Assembly (NCBI RefSeq): GCF_000224145.3
Contig: NC_020177.2
Location: 4,561,713-4,625,712, forward strand
Length of the DNA: 64,000 nt
Direction: 5' to 3'
From: Ciona intestinalis
Lineage: Eukaryota; Chordata; Ascidiacea; Phlebobranchia; Cionidae
How positions within the stretch are numbered: position 1 is the stretch's first letter; each line of letters opens with the position of its first letter. The notes under the pieces were generated by a model that saw nothing but the letters and a program-made list of their open reading frames with translations, made no database searches and was not told the DNA's origin. Shown piece by piece: positions 31,795-43,700 of this stretch. Position numbers and translations under genes: made by a program.

Positions 31795-34700
31795 TTATTC
31801 CCATGCCATTATCACTTTGCTGAACGGAGTGAAAATGCCTTTGTTCGGGGAGCTGTAAAAACAAAAGGAATAGGTTCAAATATTACGTGTAGTACTATGG
31901 AGTAAAATTGATATCGCAGAACAAAATATTCCACATTTCCTAGCCGTGTTTTTAACAACAATTTTTATATAGTAGGATGGGGAAAGATGGGACACCTTTG
32001 GCGCATAATATCCAAATATCCTGATCGTGTTTTAAACAATTAACAACGGTTTATGGGGGTCGTGAGGATTATAATAGTCTTTGATAACTACAAAATGGGA
32101 CGAGAAAACAGAATGAAAACGTGGCCCATCTTACCCCACTCTACTATACATATACCCTATAATACTGAAGAAACAGTTGTTTAATATGTAACTTACCATG
32201 TAAAATACTTCGTTCCTTGAAATGTACCTGAGTGTTTTCCATCTGTACATATAACAAACCTCATGTTATTTGTGCATAAAGACATAAAATAAAGCTTGTT
32301 TGATATAGAGTGTTGTCTGATATGTTTCAGTAAAATCCTAAAATTAATACAGTCAAACAGTAAAGAAGTATTTTGTTTTTGATTCTTCTGGTCGTTGTTT
32401 TTATAATATGGACTTCGCCATCGTTTCGGGGTCAACAAATATGTTAATTTTATTACTTACCGTAACCGTCTAATTCAACGCCAACAAATATTTCATCCCT
32501 GGTTGGTAGGTGGCCGATATAACGTACTGTGCCCCTGCTAAGTTTGCCTCCTGGTCTGGTGAATTTAATGCAATAACCCAGCATAAGATCGCCTGGGGAT
32601 CGTGGGGCGAATGCTCTTCTTGGTAAGCTTCGTTTTACCATGGTGGGGTAACGACTGAAAGTAATGAAATATATGTTTTAAATGTAAGCCTAATATACCA
32701 GTATATAGCAGGGTGGGAGAAGATGGACACATTTTCACTCTATTTTCTCGTTCCATTTGGCAGAAGGCCTAAACAAAGAACTTTCAAAAAAGTATAAAAC
32801 GTTTCCCCACGGCTTCCATAGACCGTTGTTATTTTCTAAAACACGATCAGAATATTTTAATGTTATGTACTAAAAATGTCCTGTCTTTTCCCATCCAACT
32901 ACATATAATGTGAAAAGAACAGATACACAAACGAAATATATATCCGGCGAAAGCAAGGTAATCGTTATAGGCAAATAAACAAAGGAAATAAATAAACTCG
33001 TTTAATTGTTAGGTTGATGCAATACAGTTTGAATGACTGGATGAGATAAACAAAATAAATATCTGGTATTATACACACAGACGGTTTTATGTCACAACGG
33101 AAAGACCATTGTAAATCCCAACAATCTTATAACTCACTCTCTTGCACTGTCTTTCACTTCTTTTTGACTTGAGGATAATTTTGGACTAACCGATCTAAAG
33201 CCAGCAGAACAAGCAGGACTGCACGACCTTCGTTTTGGGGAGCAGTTCTCGGTCCTAGACCCACGGTATGACCCAGAAGAATCTGTACAAGCGTCGAAGT
33301 TAATTTGAATGATAATGAAAATGTATGTTTTTATATTATGGTTTTGTTTGGTTGGTGTAAAAAACACCATTGGTTTTTAGCTCGAACTTACGCCATGGAA
33401 TGTGGATTTAGGCCAGAGTCGGCCTATTTTACCCTTGAGTCTACACTCAAAAGGGGCGACTAAATGTTTCAGTCCAGCGGCAAAACCACATAAAACAATA
33501 TAGAAATTTTAGGGTAAAATAAAAATTCCACTTTACCGGTTGCCCTGCCGTTTCTTTTCTTTATATGAACGCTTAATTCGACGTCATCATCGTCATCGCT
33601 ATTCACAGACCTTACTCCGCTGAGTGGCGCTGTAGAGCCGTTCACTTGGCTTCCCATTGGTTTGAGAAGAACTTCGGTACAATCGCTATCAATCGACCGC
33701 GGAGAGTCTGGACCTTGATAAAGAAATGTAAATTATTACAGATGAAACAAAACACGTTGATGCAGAGGGCCGATGTTTAGACTGTTTACAGTCGTGATGA
33801 TACAGTTATATGTTTCTGTAAATATACTTTGTTTACTAATACATGAGATGATATAATGGAATGAGCCGTCTTATACTCCAACCTACTATATACAAAATCT
33901 ACCTTGCGTTACTGCTATTATACGATATATATTCTCCTTTAAAGGCGTTCAATGGTTAAAATGCATGGATACTGCGTGTACGAAGTAAAGCTAGCCTTTC
34001 AATGTTTATATATATAAGAGTAGGAGAAGACGGGACACCTTTAGCACATAATATCCAAATATCCTGATCGTGTTTTAAACAATTAACATCGGTGTGTGGG
34101 AGTCAGTCGTGGGGATATAGTTTGATAATGCTTTGAATGTTCTTTGTTCACTACTAAATGGGACGTGAAAATGTATGGGTGTCCCATCTCCTTCCACCCT
34201 ACTATATATATAAATACAAGTCATGTATGAAGACCTACCATCCATGTGTTGGTTGTATCTTTCCATGGTAAGATCTCTGATGTTAAGAGCCGCGGATGGT
34301 GAAATACTCCGATCCTTAGTGAGTCTGGATGCTGCTAGGGAGGAGGCGGTGCTTGCGGCCATCGCATCTGTGACCGGGGACCTAGCTCGGTCCCGTGATG
34401 TTGAAAAACGAACGTTTTGCTGAAAAATTGTAACAAGAATTTGTAACAATTCCAAAGAATATATCAAAGAATGATTGCAACGCACATCACAAGAATGCTA
34501 AAAAACAAATGAAATACAAAAGTTACTAAATGGCCAGCAAGCTATATGCATATACATTTGTTCAGTACATAAGGTAGAAACTGTACCCAAATCTTTAACT
34601 TAAAGCAAACGAATAGAGTGTATAGTAGAGGGTGAGGGAATAGATGAGGCAACTTTCTGTTCTGTTTTCTTGTCCCGTTTGGTATAGTAAGCAGAGAACA

Positions 34701-37700
34701 ATCAACGAATTATAAAACTGTATTCTCACGACTCTCATAGACCGTTGTAAATTGTTTAAAACACGATCAGGATATTTGTATATAATTATGTGCTAAAGAT
34801 GTACCGCATTCCCCCCTCTTCTAAATATATTTACCTTGGATGGACTAACAGAAGATACGAAACTATGTCTGGAGGAAGGACGTGGGGAAGCACTTCGATT
34901 TCGAGGGCTTCTGGGGGAAACATCACCTAATCTATGTTTTAGTCTTCGAACTTCCTCAAGGAGTCGGTCGTGCTCCATTTGGTAATATTCTATCTTGCTT
35001 AGAAGGTCTTGCCGGGTATCTGAATGAATGAATGGAACTCAGTTATATTCTGGCGTGGTTGGGCAACGGCAGTCATTTTTACACGTCTTTTACCTCTGCG
35101 TGGTTGACAATTTAGGACTGGTGGGTTATGATACACATAATAAGAGGTGCAAGATTAAGTTTCACAAAAATATCCAGTCCGACTAAATGAACGAAAAAAA
35201 ATTGTATAATTTTCAATGACCAAACTATTCCAAAAATTACCTCCTGTTTTATTCGCTTTAAGAAGATCAATATATCTACGGAGGTCACGGACTTCTGCTT
35301 TATGTTGTCGGTTTTCTTCGGACAATTCGTAACATTTATTCCGAAGTTCTTTCGCCTCGGTTCGTAATTCGGTCAACTCGGCCTGGTAATCTGCAACGTC
35401 AGATTGTAGAAGCAAATTCTCGGCCGAGATCTCATGCATTCGGTCGAGCTGTAGTGAAATGGTATTGAAAAGAAATTGACAGAAAATAATATATGAATAA
35501 ACAACGGATTGCAACTTTTTAATTTCACGTTTGGAGTGCAACGACAGTGGTATTACATGGACGCTATAGTTCATATACATTTATTACTCCATATAAATAC
35601 AAGTTACCATATATAGTAGGGTGGGAGAAGATGGGACACATTTGACACATAATAACCAAATATCCTGATCGTGTTTTAATCAATTAACAACGGTCTATGG
35701 GAGCCGTGAGGATAAAGTTTTATAAAAAATCGATAAATGTTTGTTTACTACCAAATTGGAGGAGAAAATAGATTGAAAAGGTGTCCCACATTCCCCACCC
35801 TACTATGTAACTTTGTGTAGTAAAACTATCTGCTTGATATTTTAGTAAATATTTATTTATAATCAGTAACAGCTTAAATGGACCAGTGAAAGGAAATTTG
35901 TGTCAGCGTCAGCCAAAGCTTCGTCTTAGCAAACAAACAGAGCATTCCTTGCTAACCGTCGAGTTCTTATGTAATCAAACGACACAAGATTTCGCGAGCC
36001 ACAGATACTTGAGGATAAGCCATACTACAAGACATTCGCCTTATAATGGCCGGTTTACGCAGATATAACATCTATAATACATTTAATGCAAGAAAACTTT
36101 TTTTACCTTTTCCCGCATGTTTGAATTATCCGCTTTCAAATCCACCAATGAATGATCGTTATCGACACGGCCGGAAAATCGGTCACACTCCAATGATTTC
36201 AGATCGAACTCGGCTCGCTCAAGGTCGCCCGTTGTGGTTTTGCTTGCGCTTTCGAACTCGTCCACGCGTTTTCTTATGTCCTCTAACAATATAACGTACT
36301 TGTTATGATTTCCATACACTTGCGTTCAAGGGCGTTTTAAGAACAGCTGGAAATGTTAATGTAATGAGCCTATAAAGTTAAACGGCGCGTGTACAAGTTC
36401 TTGGACAAAATCGGGTAAAATACCGCCAGCAATATCCCCACATAAGTTATAAACATTTCATGCATCACGCAACATCTTCAATTTACCGAAATCGTTGCTA
36501 CTGTAGCTATTTTCTAAAGAATCCATGGTTTCTGCTGTACTGTGATTCCTTTTCAAGCGCAACCAACTTGACGCTTATTTACTTACACAACAACCTCCTG
36601 CCAGACAATTTCTTCGAAACTAAAACTTGCCTGCTTACACTTTTTGCTGAAACAGCTTTTCCACAGTCGAGCTGCTATTTTTCGTATACAAGCGTTCGCT
36701 CCAGTGGAAAGACGCGGTCGTAAAATCTTTCTTTTTTCCGCCGTTCAAAAAATGATTTGAAGATTGCGCCAGTTAACCCGTGTACACAAACAAGCGAGTG
36801 ACTACGAAGACATTCGATGGCGAAATGGGTTAATCATCTACAGGCCAACATGGAATACAATTTAAAACAGCGGGGGTCTCACGCGTTATCTTTGCGGCTT
36901 CGCGAAAGATTTAACACAATTTCTAAGCATTTAATCAAAAATTAGACACAAAAGTGTGAATTTAATTAGTTGTTACCTTGTGTGAGTTCAAAATCTTGGG
37001 AAATTTAACTGATTTGCTGCAATTAACATGTAGTTTATTTGTGTAACATTTTTTAATAAAGAAATATTCAATGTTTTCATATTCATAACTATTAATATAA
37101 ATACATCTGTTCAAAACATGGACAAAGCTATAGCGAAATGGTAGACAAGCACCGATCAAGTCTGTACACGTTAAATTTTCCACCACAATATTCTTCAACC
37201 GTCGTTTCGTACGCAAACATAATATATAATACCCTCTACATATTTTTCCAGGCGCTCCTACGATTTGAATTCCGCCGGTTATTTTCTGTGCCAAAGAACA
37301 CACATAGCGCACGACATCGCAGAGTGATATCGCCGTTTAATCTCACATTACGTATAATTGCTGTCTCTAAAGTCAAACACATCATGCATAGACTTTCGAA
37401 GTAGAAATTAAAACCCTTGTCTATATTTTACATGCATTACCGTTAGGCTAAAATAAATGGTACCACCAACACCTAAATCCCACATTTTCCTATCGTGTTT
37501 TTAACAAGTAACAACACTCTGACACAGTAATGAGCATACGGTTATATAATTCTGTAAATATTCTGAATTAGCTGATAAATGAGAATCTAAACTTGGACCG
37601 TCTTATACCCCAACCTACTATGTTTGGATTTGATCAAATTAAAAGTTGGCGACTATCATGGGTTTTATTTAAATTAACTCCGCCCACTACTAGCGTTACT

Positions 37701-40700
37701 TGTTTCTTGACACAACAAACTAATTCTTACCAATCGCTACTAAAGAACGACCACAAAAGAAAACGTTTTGTTTCCAAGACAATACAACAACTAAACTAGC
37801 AACAGATTATTTCTTGTCTAACAAGGACCAATAACATAAGCGAAATTTGATTATATATGCTCTCTTTTAAACTATTGTATAAACGGGATATGATTAAAAA
37901 ATATTTCATTTTGCATAAGTTCGAATATATTACTATACATATGTTAATATATATTGACAATATACAGTCATTCTTCTTACCCATTATAAATACCTTATAA
38001 ATCACCCTTACCTCAAACGCTTGATCATTCATAACTTTACATATACTACACTCATTGACTCATAGAAGGCTGTATAGGTCTTATAGCAGCTTGGTATCTC
38101 AAGGCAACTGTCGACTCCAAACCCCCACTATAGCTCCTTCCTTCCTTCAAGAAGTTTTCCCTCTTTGCAAAGCTCTATTATTCGGCTTCGCTTTTGTTAG
38201 TTATTTGGGACCAGGTATCGTTTTTGAGACCTTTCCATTCATTTTCACTAACCCCCTTTGTTCAACTGTTGTGGGCGCGCTATATGATCCTTTGTCGCTT
38301 CACAATGCAACAATTGACTGAGATTTTTATTCTGTTGAACATCTGTCCGACTACGGCGGCATATAATGAAACTATTTACCTCGGTAATTAAACACTACAT
38401 TCATTGTAGACATACCCGAACTTGAAAGGGCTATTCATGGACCCGCATACACACAAATCAATGCTCCAATGTACAAGTATTTAAAGTAACAATATTTAAC
38501 AGGAACACCTACTTTTGTTTGCACTTTTATGCTTCATGTTGTCAAATCGTGTTTCCTCCTTTTCGCGTTCAAGTTTCAAATCCTGCGTTGCTTTTCTCGC
38601 AGCTTTTTCGGCGTCTTCTCTATCTCGGTTGCAAACCTCGATCTTTTTCTAATAAAAATATAAAGTCGAACAATTTAGGAAAAATAAGTAGAAAAAAATA
38701 TAGATAAATATGATTTCTATTACACCTGAGGTGTGCTGTTAATCGTTTAAAACCCACGATTATGAAATATGGGATAATTTAAGTGCCAACGGTATCCATC
38801 TTATCTCACAGTAATATATATATAATATTTTATATATACGAACACCTATATAAGAAAATACCCAAAGAATAAAGAAAAAAAATTAAAATAGATTTTTAAG
38901 TTTATTCAAATCACACCTGCAATTGCTCTTTTTCTACATACAAGTCTTCTAAATATCTTAAAAGATCAGCGCTCGGTTTCCCCGAAGTAGACTTTGAACG
39001 GCTTTCCTGTGAAAGTAATAACCTTTATTTTGATGTGAAAGTAATAACCTTTTTTAAAAATAAATATAAACCAGCTTAACATTTAAAAAATAGAAAACTT
39101 ATTATTATTAAATATTACAATAAAACAATATTGAAGTCATACGTATAATTGTAATATGCTGTATTTGGGTATATGGTAGAATGGGGAAAGTGGGAAATCT
39201 TTTCATTCAATTTTCACGTTCCATTTGGTAGTATAAAAAAACACATTTAAAAAGTTTTAAAACTGTATCCTCGTAGCTTCCGTAAACCGTTGTTAATTGT
39301 AGAAAACATGATTAGGATATTTAGACAATATGTGCTAAAGGTGTCCCATCTTCCCCCATCGTACTATATAAAATTAGAGCTATGATTCCGGTTTTGTAAT
39401 CAGTTTCTCGATGTATTGGCTGTCCATTTATATATAATTCTTACTCTTATGTCTCTTCGCAAGATTTTAATTTGTTCATCAGAATGTCACAGATGTTTCG
39501 TTAAACCGGATATTTCAAGATCTCTCAGTTCAATGTGTTTATTCAGTAAGCAAGATACGTCTTCCAGAGCACGGATTTTCAGACAGGCGGATTTTTTATT
39601 ACTCATACTCTGGCGTAAATTCAGCTTAATTTCTCATTATATTTCCACGTAAGAGTAACAACAGTCAAAGGTTTATCTGCAGCGAATCAGTACATTATAT
39701 GGTTTATTGTCATAACTTTTGTAAACTGACGACCCTGTTCAGAAATCTATTTACTGTAAAGTGTAAACCCTAAAAAATAAAATAACACAAAAATGTGCTA
39801 TATTGTATTTACTCTCTTAACGACTAAATAACTGAATGCGCTATATCTCTCTATTTAAGAATCTTAACATGTTTCTGACTGGATAATATTACAAAGTAAC
39901 ATACATGGTAACTCGTAAGCTGACACACGAGGTGAATGAACACCCGTGTTATAACGACTGTCGTTTTGCGGCCACGCGAGAATAAATCAAGTTACATTCA
40001 TTCACTACCCTTTTACTGAGTTATCTAAAACTTATTTTTACAACCAAAACAGAGACAAACGCAGCACCAGCCACGCTGCTTACATTCAATCGAACACAAC
40101 TTTTACCAACTATTACAGCACGTCAAGTAGCCGGTTAAGTAGGCTCGAAATCCAGAGGCGGAAAGTTTAAAACGATCAAAAACCAGTTGGAAATAGCAGG
40201 CCAACCCGCCGCTTAATTATTGGAGCCCTGAATAGCGGACAGTGCGCCGCAACAATGGTATAGATAACATCCATTAATTAAGAACTGATTGTAGAACCAC
40301 TGAATACCGGTTTACAATGGAACTGTATCGACACTATAACTGCCAACGTTTGTAGCGTTTTTCAAATCGCCACCGAATTGTTACAATAGCACACAGCATT
40401 GTCTAAGAGTTAAACGTATTATAATGCAACTATGTAACCTTCAAAATAACTAGTAAGCTATGAACGTTAAACTTTAAAAAATAGAAAAATAGCCGTTGGA
40501 GCATAAAAGAAAACATGGATATAGAGACTAGACCGACAACAAAGAGATTCCGTTATGGAATCCCGGTTTGTTTTGTTAACTCAGTTACCATTCAAAAGGA
40601 TAAGAATTCTTTCTACTAAAAACACAAATATTAATATACTCCCTAAAACAACGCTGTTGTAAAGCAATCGTACCGAACGAAACGAACACGTCGTCTTGGC

Positions 40701-43700
40701 GATCTAGGTCTCGGAGAAATTTAATTCACCAAATTGTTTAATTTTTGGGTATGATGTTAATGTATATGAATTCGTGATATATAGGCGTAGAACTAAAAGT
40801 AACGTTACGATTTTGTTGCGAATTTAAACGTATCTTGAAGTTCTCACTTTACGAAGCAGTTGTTAAACTTGATAACGGCTCAGCAGCGCCACTTTGCGGC
40901 CGCTTAAAAACGAATCAGGTACCTTCACGACTGATAAATATTACGAAGTAGCAAAACACTAAACATAAGAGGAATTCATTACATTACCGGTAAAATGTCA
41001 AGTTCGGTTTTTGAATCTCGTTCTATTTCGTTCAGTTTTTCCACGTTTCGTTTGGCTTGATCATGCATATGATGAACTTCTTCAATATCGTTCCTTAAAT
41101 TTCTTTTGATGAAACTCAGCGACGAAGATACGGTGAGCGCGGTCACTTGGTCGGACAATGGCAACTATGAACGAGAAAGCATAGCTCCAATAAATTTCGA
41201 TTATTCAGTTAAAGTTTAGATATAATTAGTTTTGGTAACATGTGTTTTCATACTTTTGTCGCCCTATACTTGCTAGAATATTTTTGAAAGGTGTATCCTC
41301 GCGACTTGAGAAGGTTGTTAATACAAAAAATGTTGTTTATGGTACGAATAGAGTTTCAGTATAATTAAAAATAAAATTCTTAAGTTACCTTTCTGTAAAA
41401 TCGAAACAATAAACATATATTGACAATATACATGATCTTCGCTATAGACTTACCTTTGTAACTTCGGTTGGTGTGTCTTGATCTTCAATCGACGAAAGGA
41501 AGTTTCTGGAAAGGGTCATAACGTCATCGTCGTCGTCGTGTAAAGGCCAATTCAAAACATCTGCGAAAAAATGAAACAAAATTGAATAAATACCATGCTC
41601 GTTGTCCCTTTAATTACAATAACACAGAGGTCATATTTAATTAAATTTGCTGAAGAAAAACAACAAAATGGCAGACATTTATGACACGCTGAGATAAAAC
41701 TAATAAAAGGGTATTGGTTAAAAATCTTGGCTGCCATTTTAGCTGTGCATCTTCCTTTTTTTGTTACAAAAAAATCCAACCGTTAACTTGCCTGTTGTGT
41801 GTATTGGGTTTGTTTTGCAATGTTGAGTCGTCTCTGCAGGCCGAAGAACGTTTGGAGGCGTCCACACGTTGGTTGTTGATGGGATTGTGGATAGAATATT
41901 AAAGGGCGTTGTTGTGTCCTTAGAAAATTGAGAGTTTGTATTAAATGAAACTTTTCTCTTTACTTTATCAAAATTTTCTTTTGTGTCTGCTGATTCCTGT
42001 ACGGTTACTGTGTCAAATGTTTTCACCGATGTTTTTGTAGGGTTATATTTGGGTGGTGTAGGTTTCAATATCGTGTCAATCTTACTTTCCAAAATATTGT
42101 ACTTTTCCCAAAACTCGTCACAGAAATTGTACGCGCTCACGCCGGAGTATTTGTCTTCATATTTTTTCGTTGTTTTTTTCTTAACAGGGGTGGGAGAAGC
42201 AACACATTTAGAATCAACCAATGTGTGTGAAAATGTGTCATTCAGATGCTTTACCTTACTGTGGCCATATTTGTCTTTATGGCTAATGGCATCGGATTTG
42301 TGTTCATGCTTGCTGTCAGTTGGAGCCATATTGAAGTCATACGAAGACGTTTTGTCAGGCTTGGGCGAAGTAATAACTATACTTGGTATATTGGCTTCTT
42401 TCAAACCACAATCTACGACAAAAGCGAGATCTTTTTCGGGAGAAATATCTCCTGTAAAATCAACAACGTCAGCATAATTATCGTTATTTCTTTCATTATA
42501 TTGTAAACTTTGACGCGTTTTACGGCTTTCCTGAGATACGGGATGTAACAAAAGCTTCAAATCATGCTCAGTGTTTTCTAAATATTGTTCCGATTCAATT
42601 AAAACTTGGCAACTCGGCTCGGCCTCTGTTTCACAGTTTGGTATGACGACAGCGTTTTGTTCAGCAAGGGAAACACACCGCTTGCCTGGACTTGTTTCAC
42701 CACAGTTTTCCATTTCAAGTAAAGGATGTTTATTATGTACATACTGACTCGTTGGTGTTTCTTTACCTTTATTGGCATCGTAAACACTTTGGTGGTAGAT
42801 TCTCGGCAATAAATCGGCATCCCCGACTGTATCATCAAAATCTGAGTCGAACATTACAGAGGGAAACTGCTCTAAAGGTTTTGTAACAGTTTCAGCCACT
42901 ACAGAACTTGGGATATCACAAGAATTACTTGGGACATTCTTTTCAACATAAATCTCAGTAATTTGACAAAACTGCGGAGAATCGGCTTTCTTTTCTTTGC
43001 CACAATCGGTGTTGCCCAAAACATTGGAGTTTTCATTTACACGTTTGTCTTGCCCCCCATATTCAGTAATTTTGTATGTCGGCAAATCAGGAATTTCGTC
43101 TCGGCTAGCCAACTCTCGTAATGAATCCTCATCCAGATACGAAAGTGAATCATTCGTATAGCTGTATTCGACATCTTGCTTTGTAGCATCCACCGCTTTA
43201 ATCGTATCTTCCACAACAAGTTTTGGACAACTTTGTTCTTGATCTGTTTCCTTTTCAACTATTGGTTCCGTAATACTTACACAACTTTTTGCAGATTCTT
43301 CAATTGGAGAACATTCGTTATTTTCATCATTAAAACTTGACAACAAACTTTCAACTAACTGCTTTGCTTCAGCCAGGTACCTGTCATCACTAATCAGGAG
43401 TTGGCCGCTTTCGGCATACTTTTCTGTATCTTTATTATCAGCTGTCACTTCCGCGTAATTTTGTTGTACTGTGCATTCAACAGGGCTGGTACGTTGCTCA
43501 ACAACGGTGTCTCTTTCCTCAGGCAAGCGTCGCTTTTTTTCAACGCTGTTAAACTCCTGAAGGCACTGCTGGAACTCGTCAAAAACTTGCAGTTGTTCAG
43601 ATCTTTCGTTTTCATCTTTATCTCTTTTGTTTGGGGTGGTTATGTTTAATATTAAAGCGCTACTGATGTCGTTGTCTATAACCGAATCCGACGCCATTTG

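Noticed and set aside
33241..33282. SR-like Ser/Arg motifs in the CAP-Gly gene suggesting a splicing factor
   Set aside because: The motifs are short, mixed with SP pairs, and sit between a coiled coil and a CAP-Gly domain, so they are better read as a phosphorylated microtubule-binding linker.
41983..42477. 164-codon open frame on the plus strand
   Set aside because: It is antisense to the large acidic exon of the CAP-Gly gene and its hydrophobic composition is a by-product of the opposite strand.
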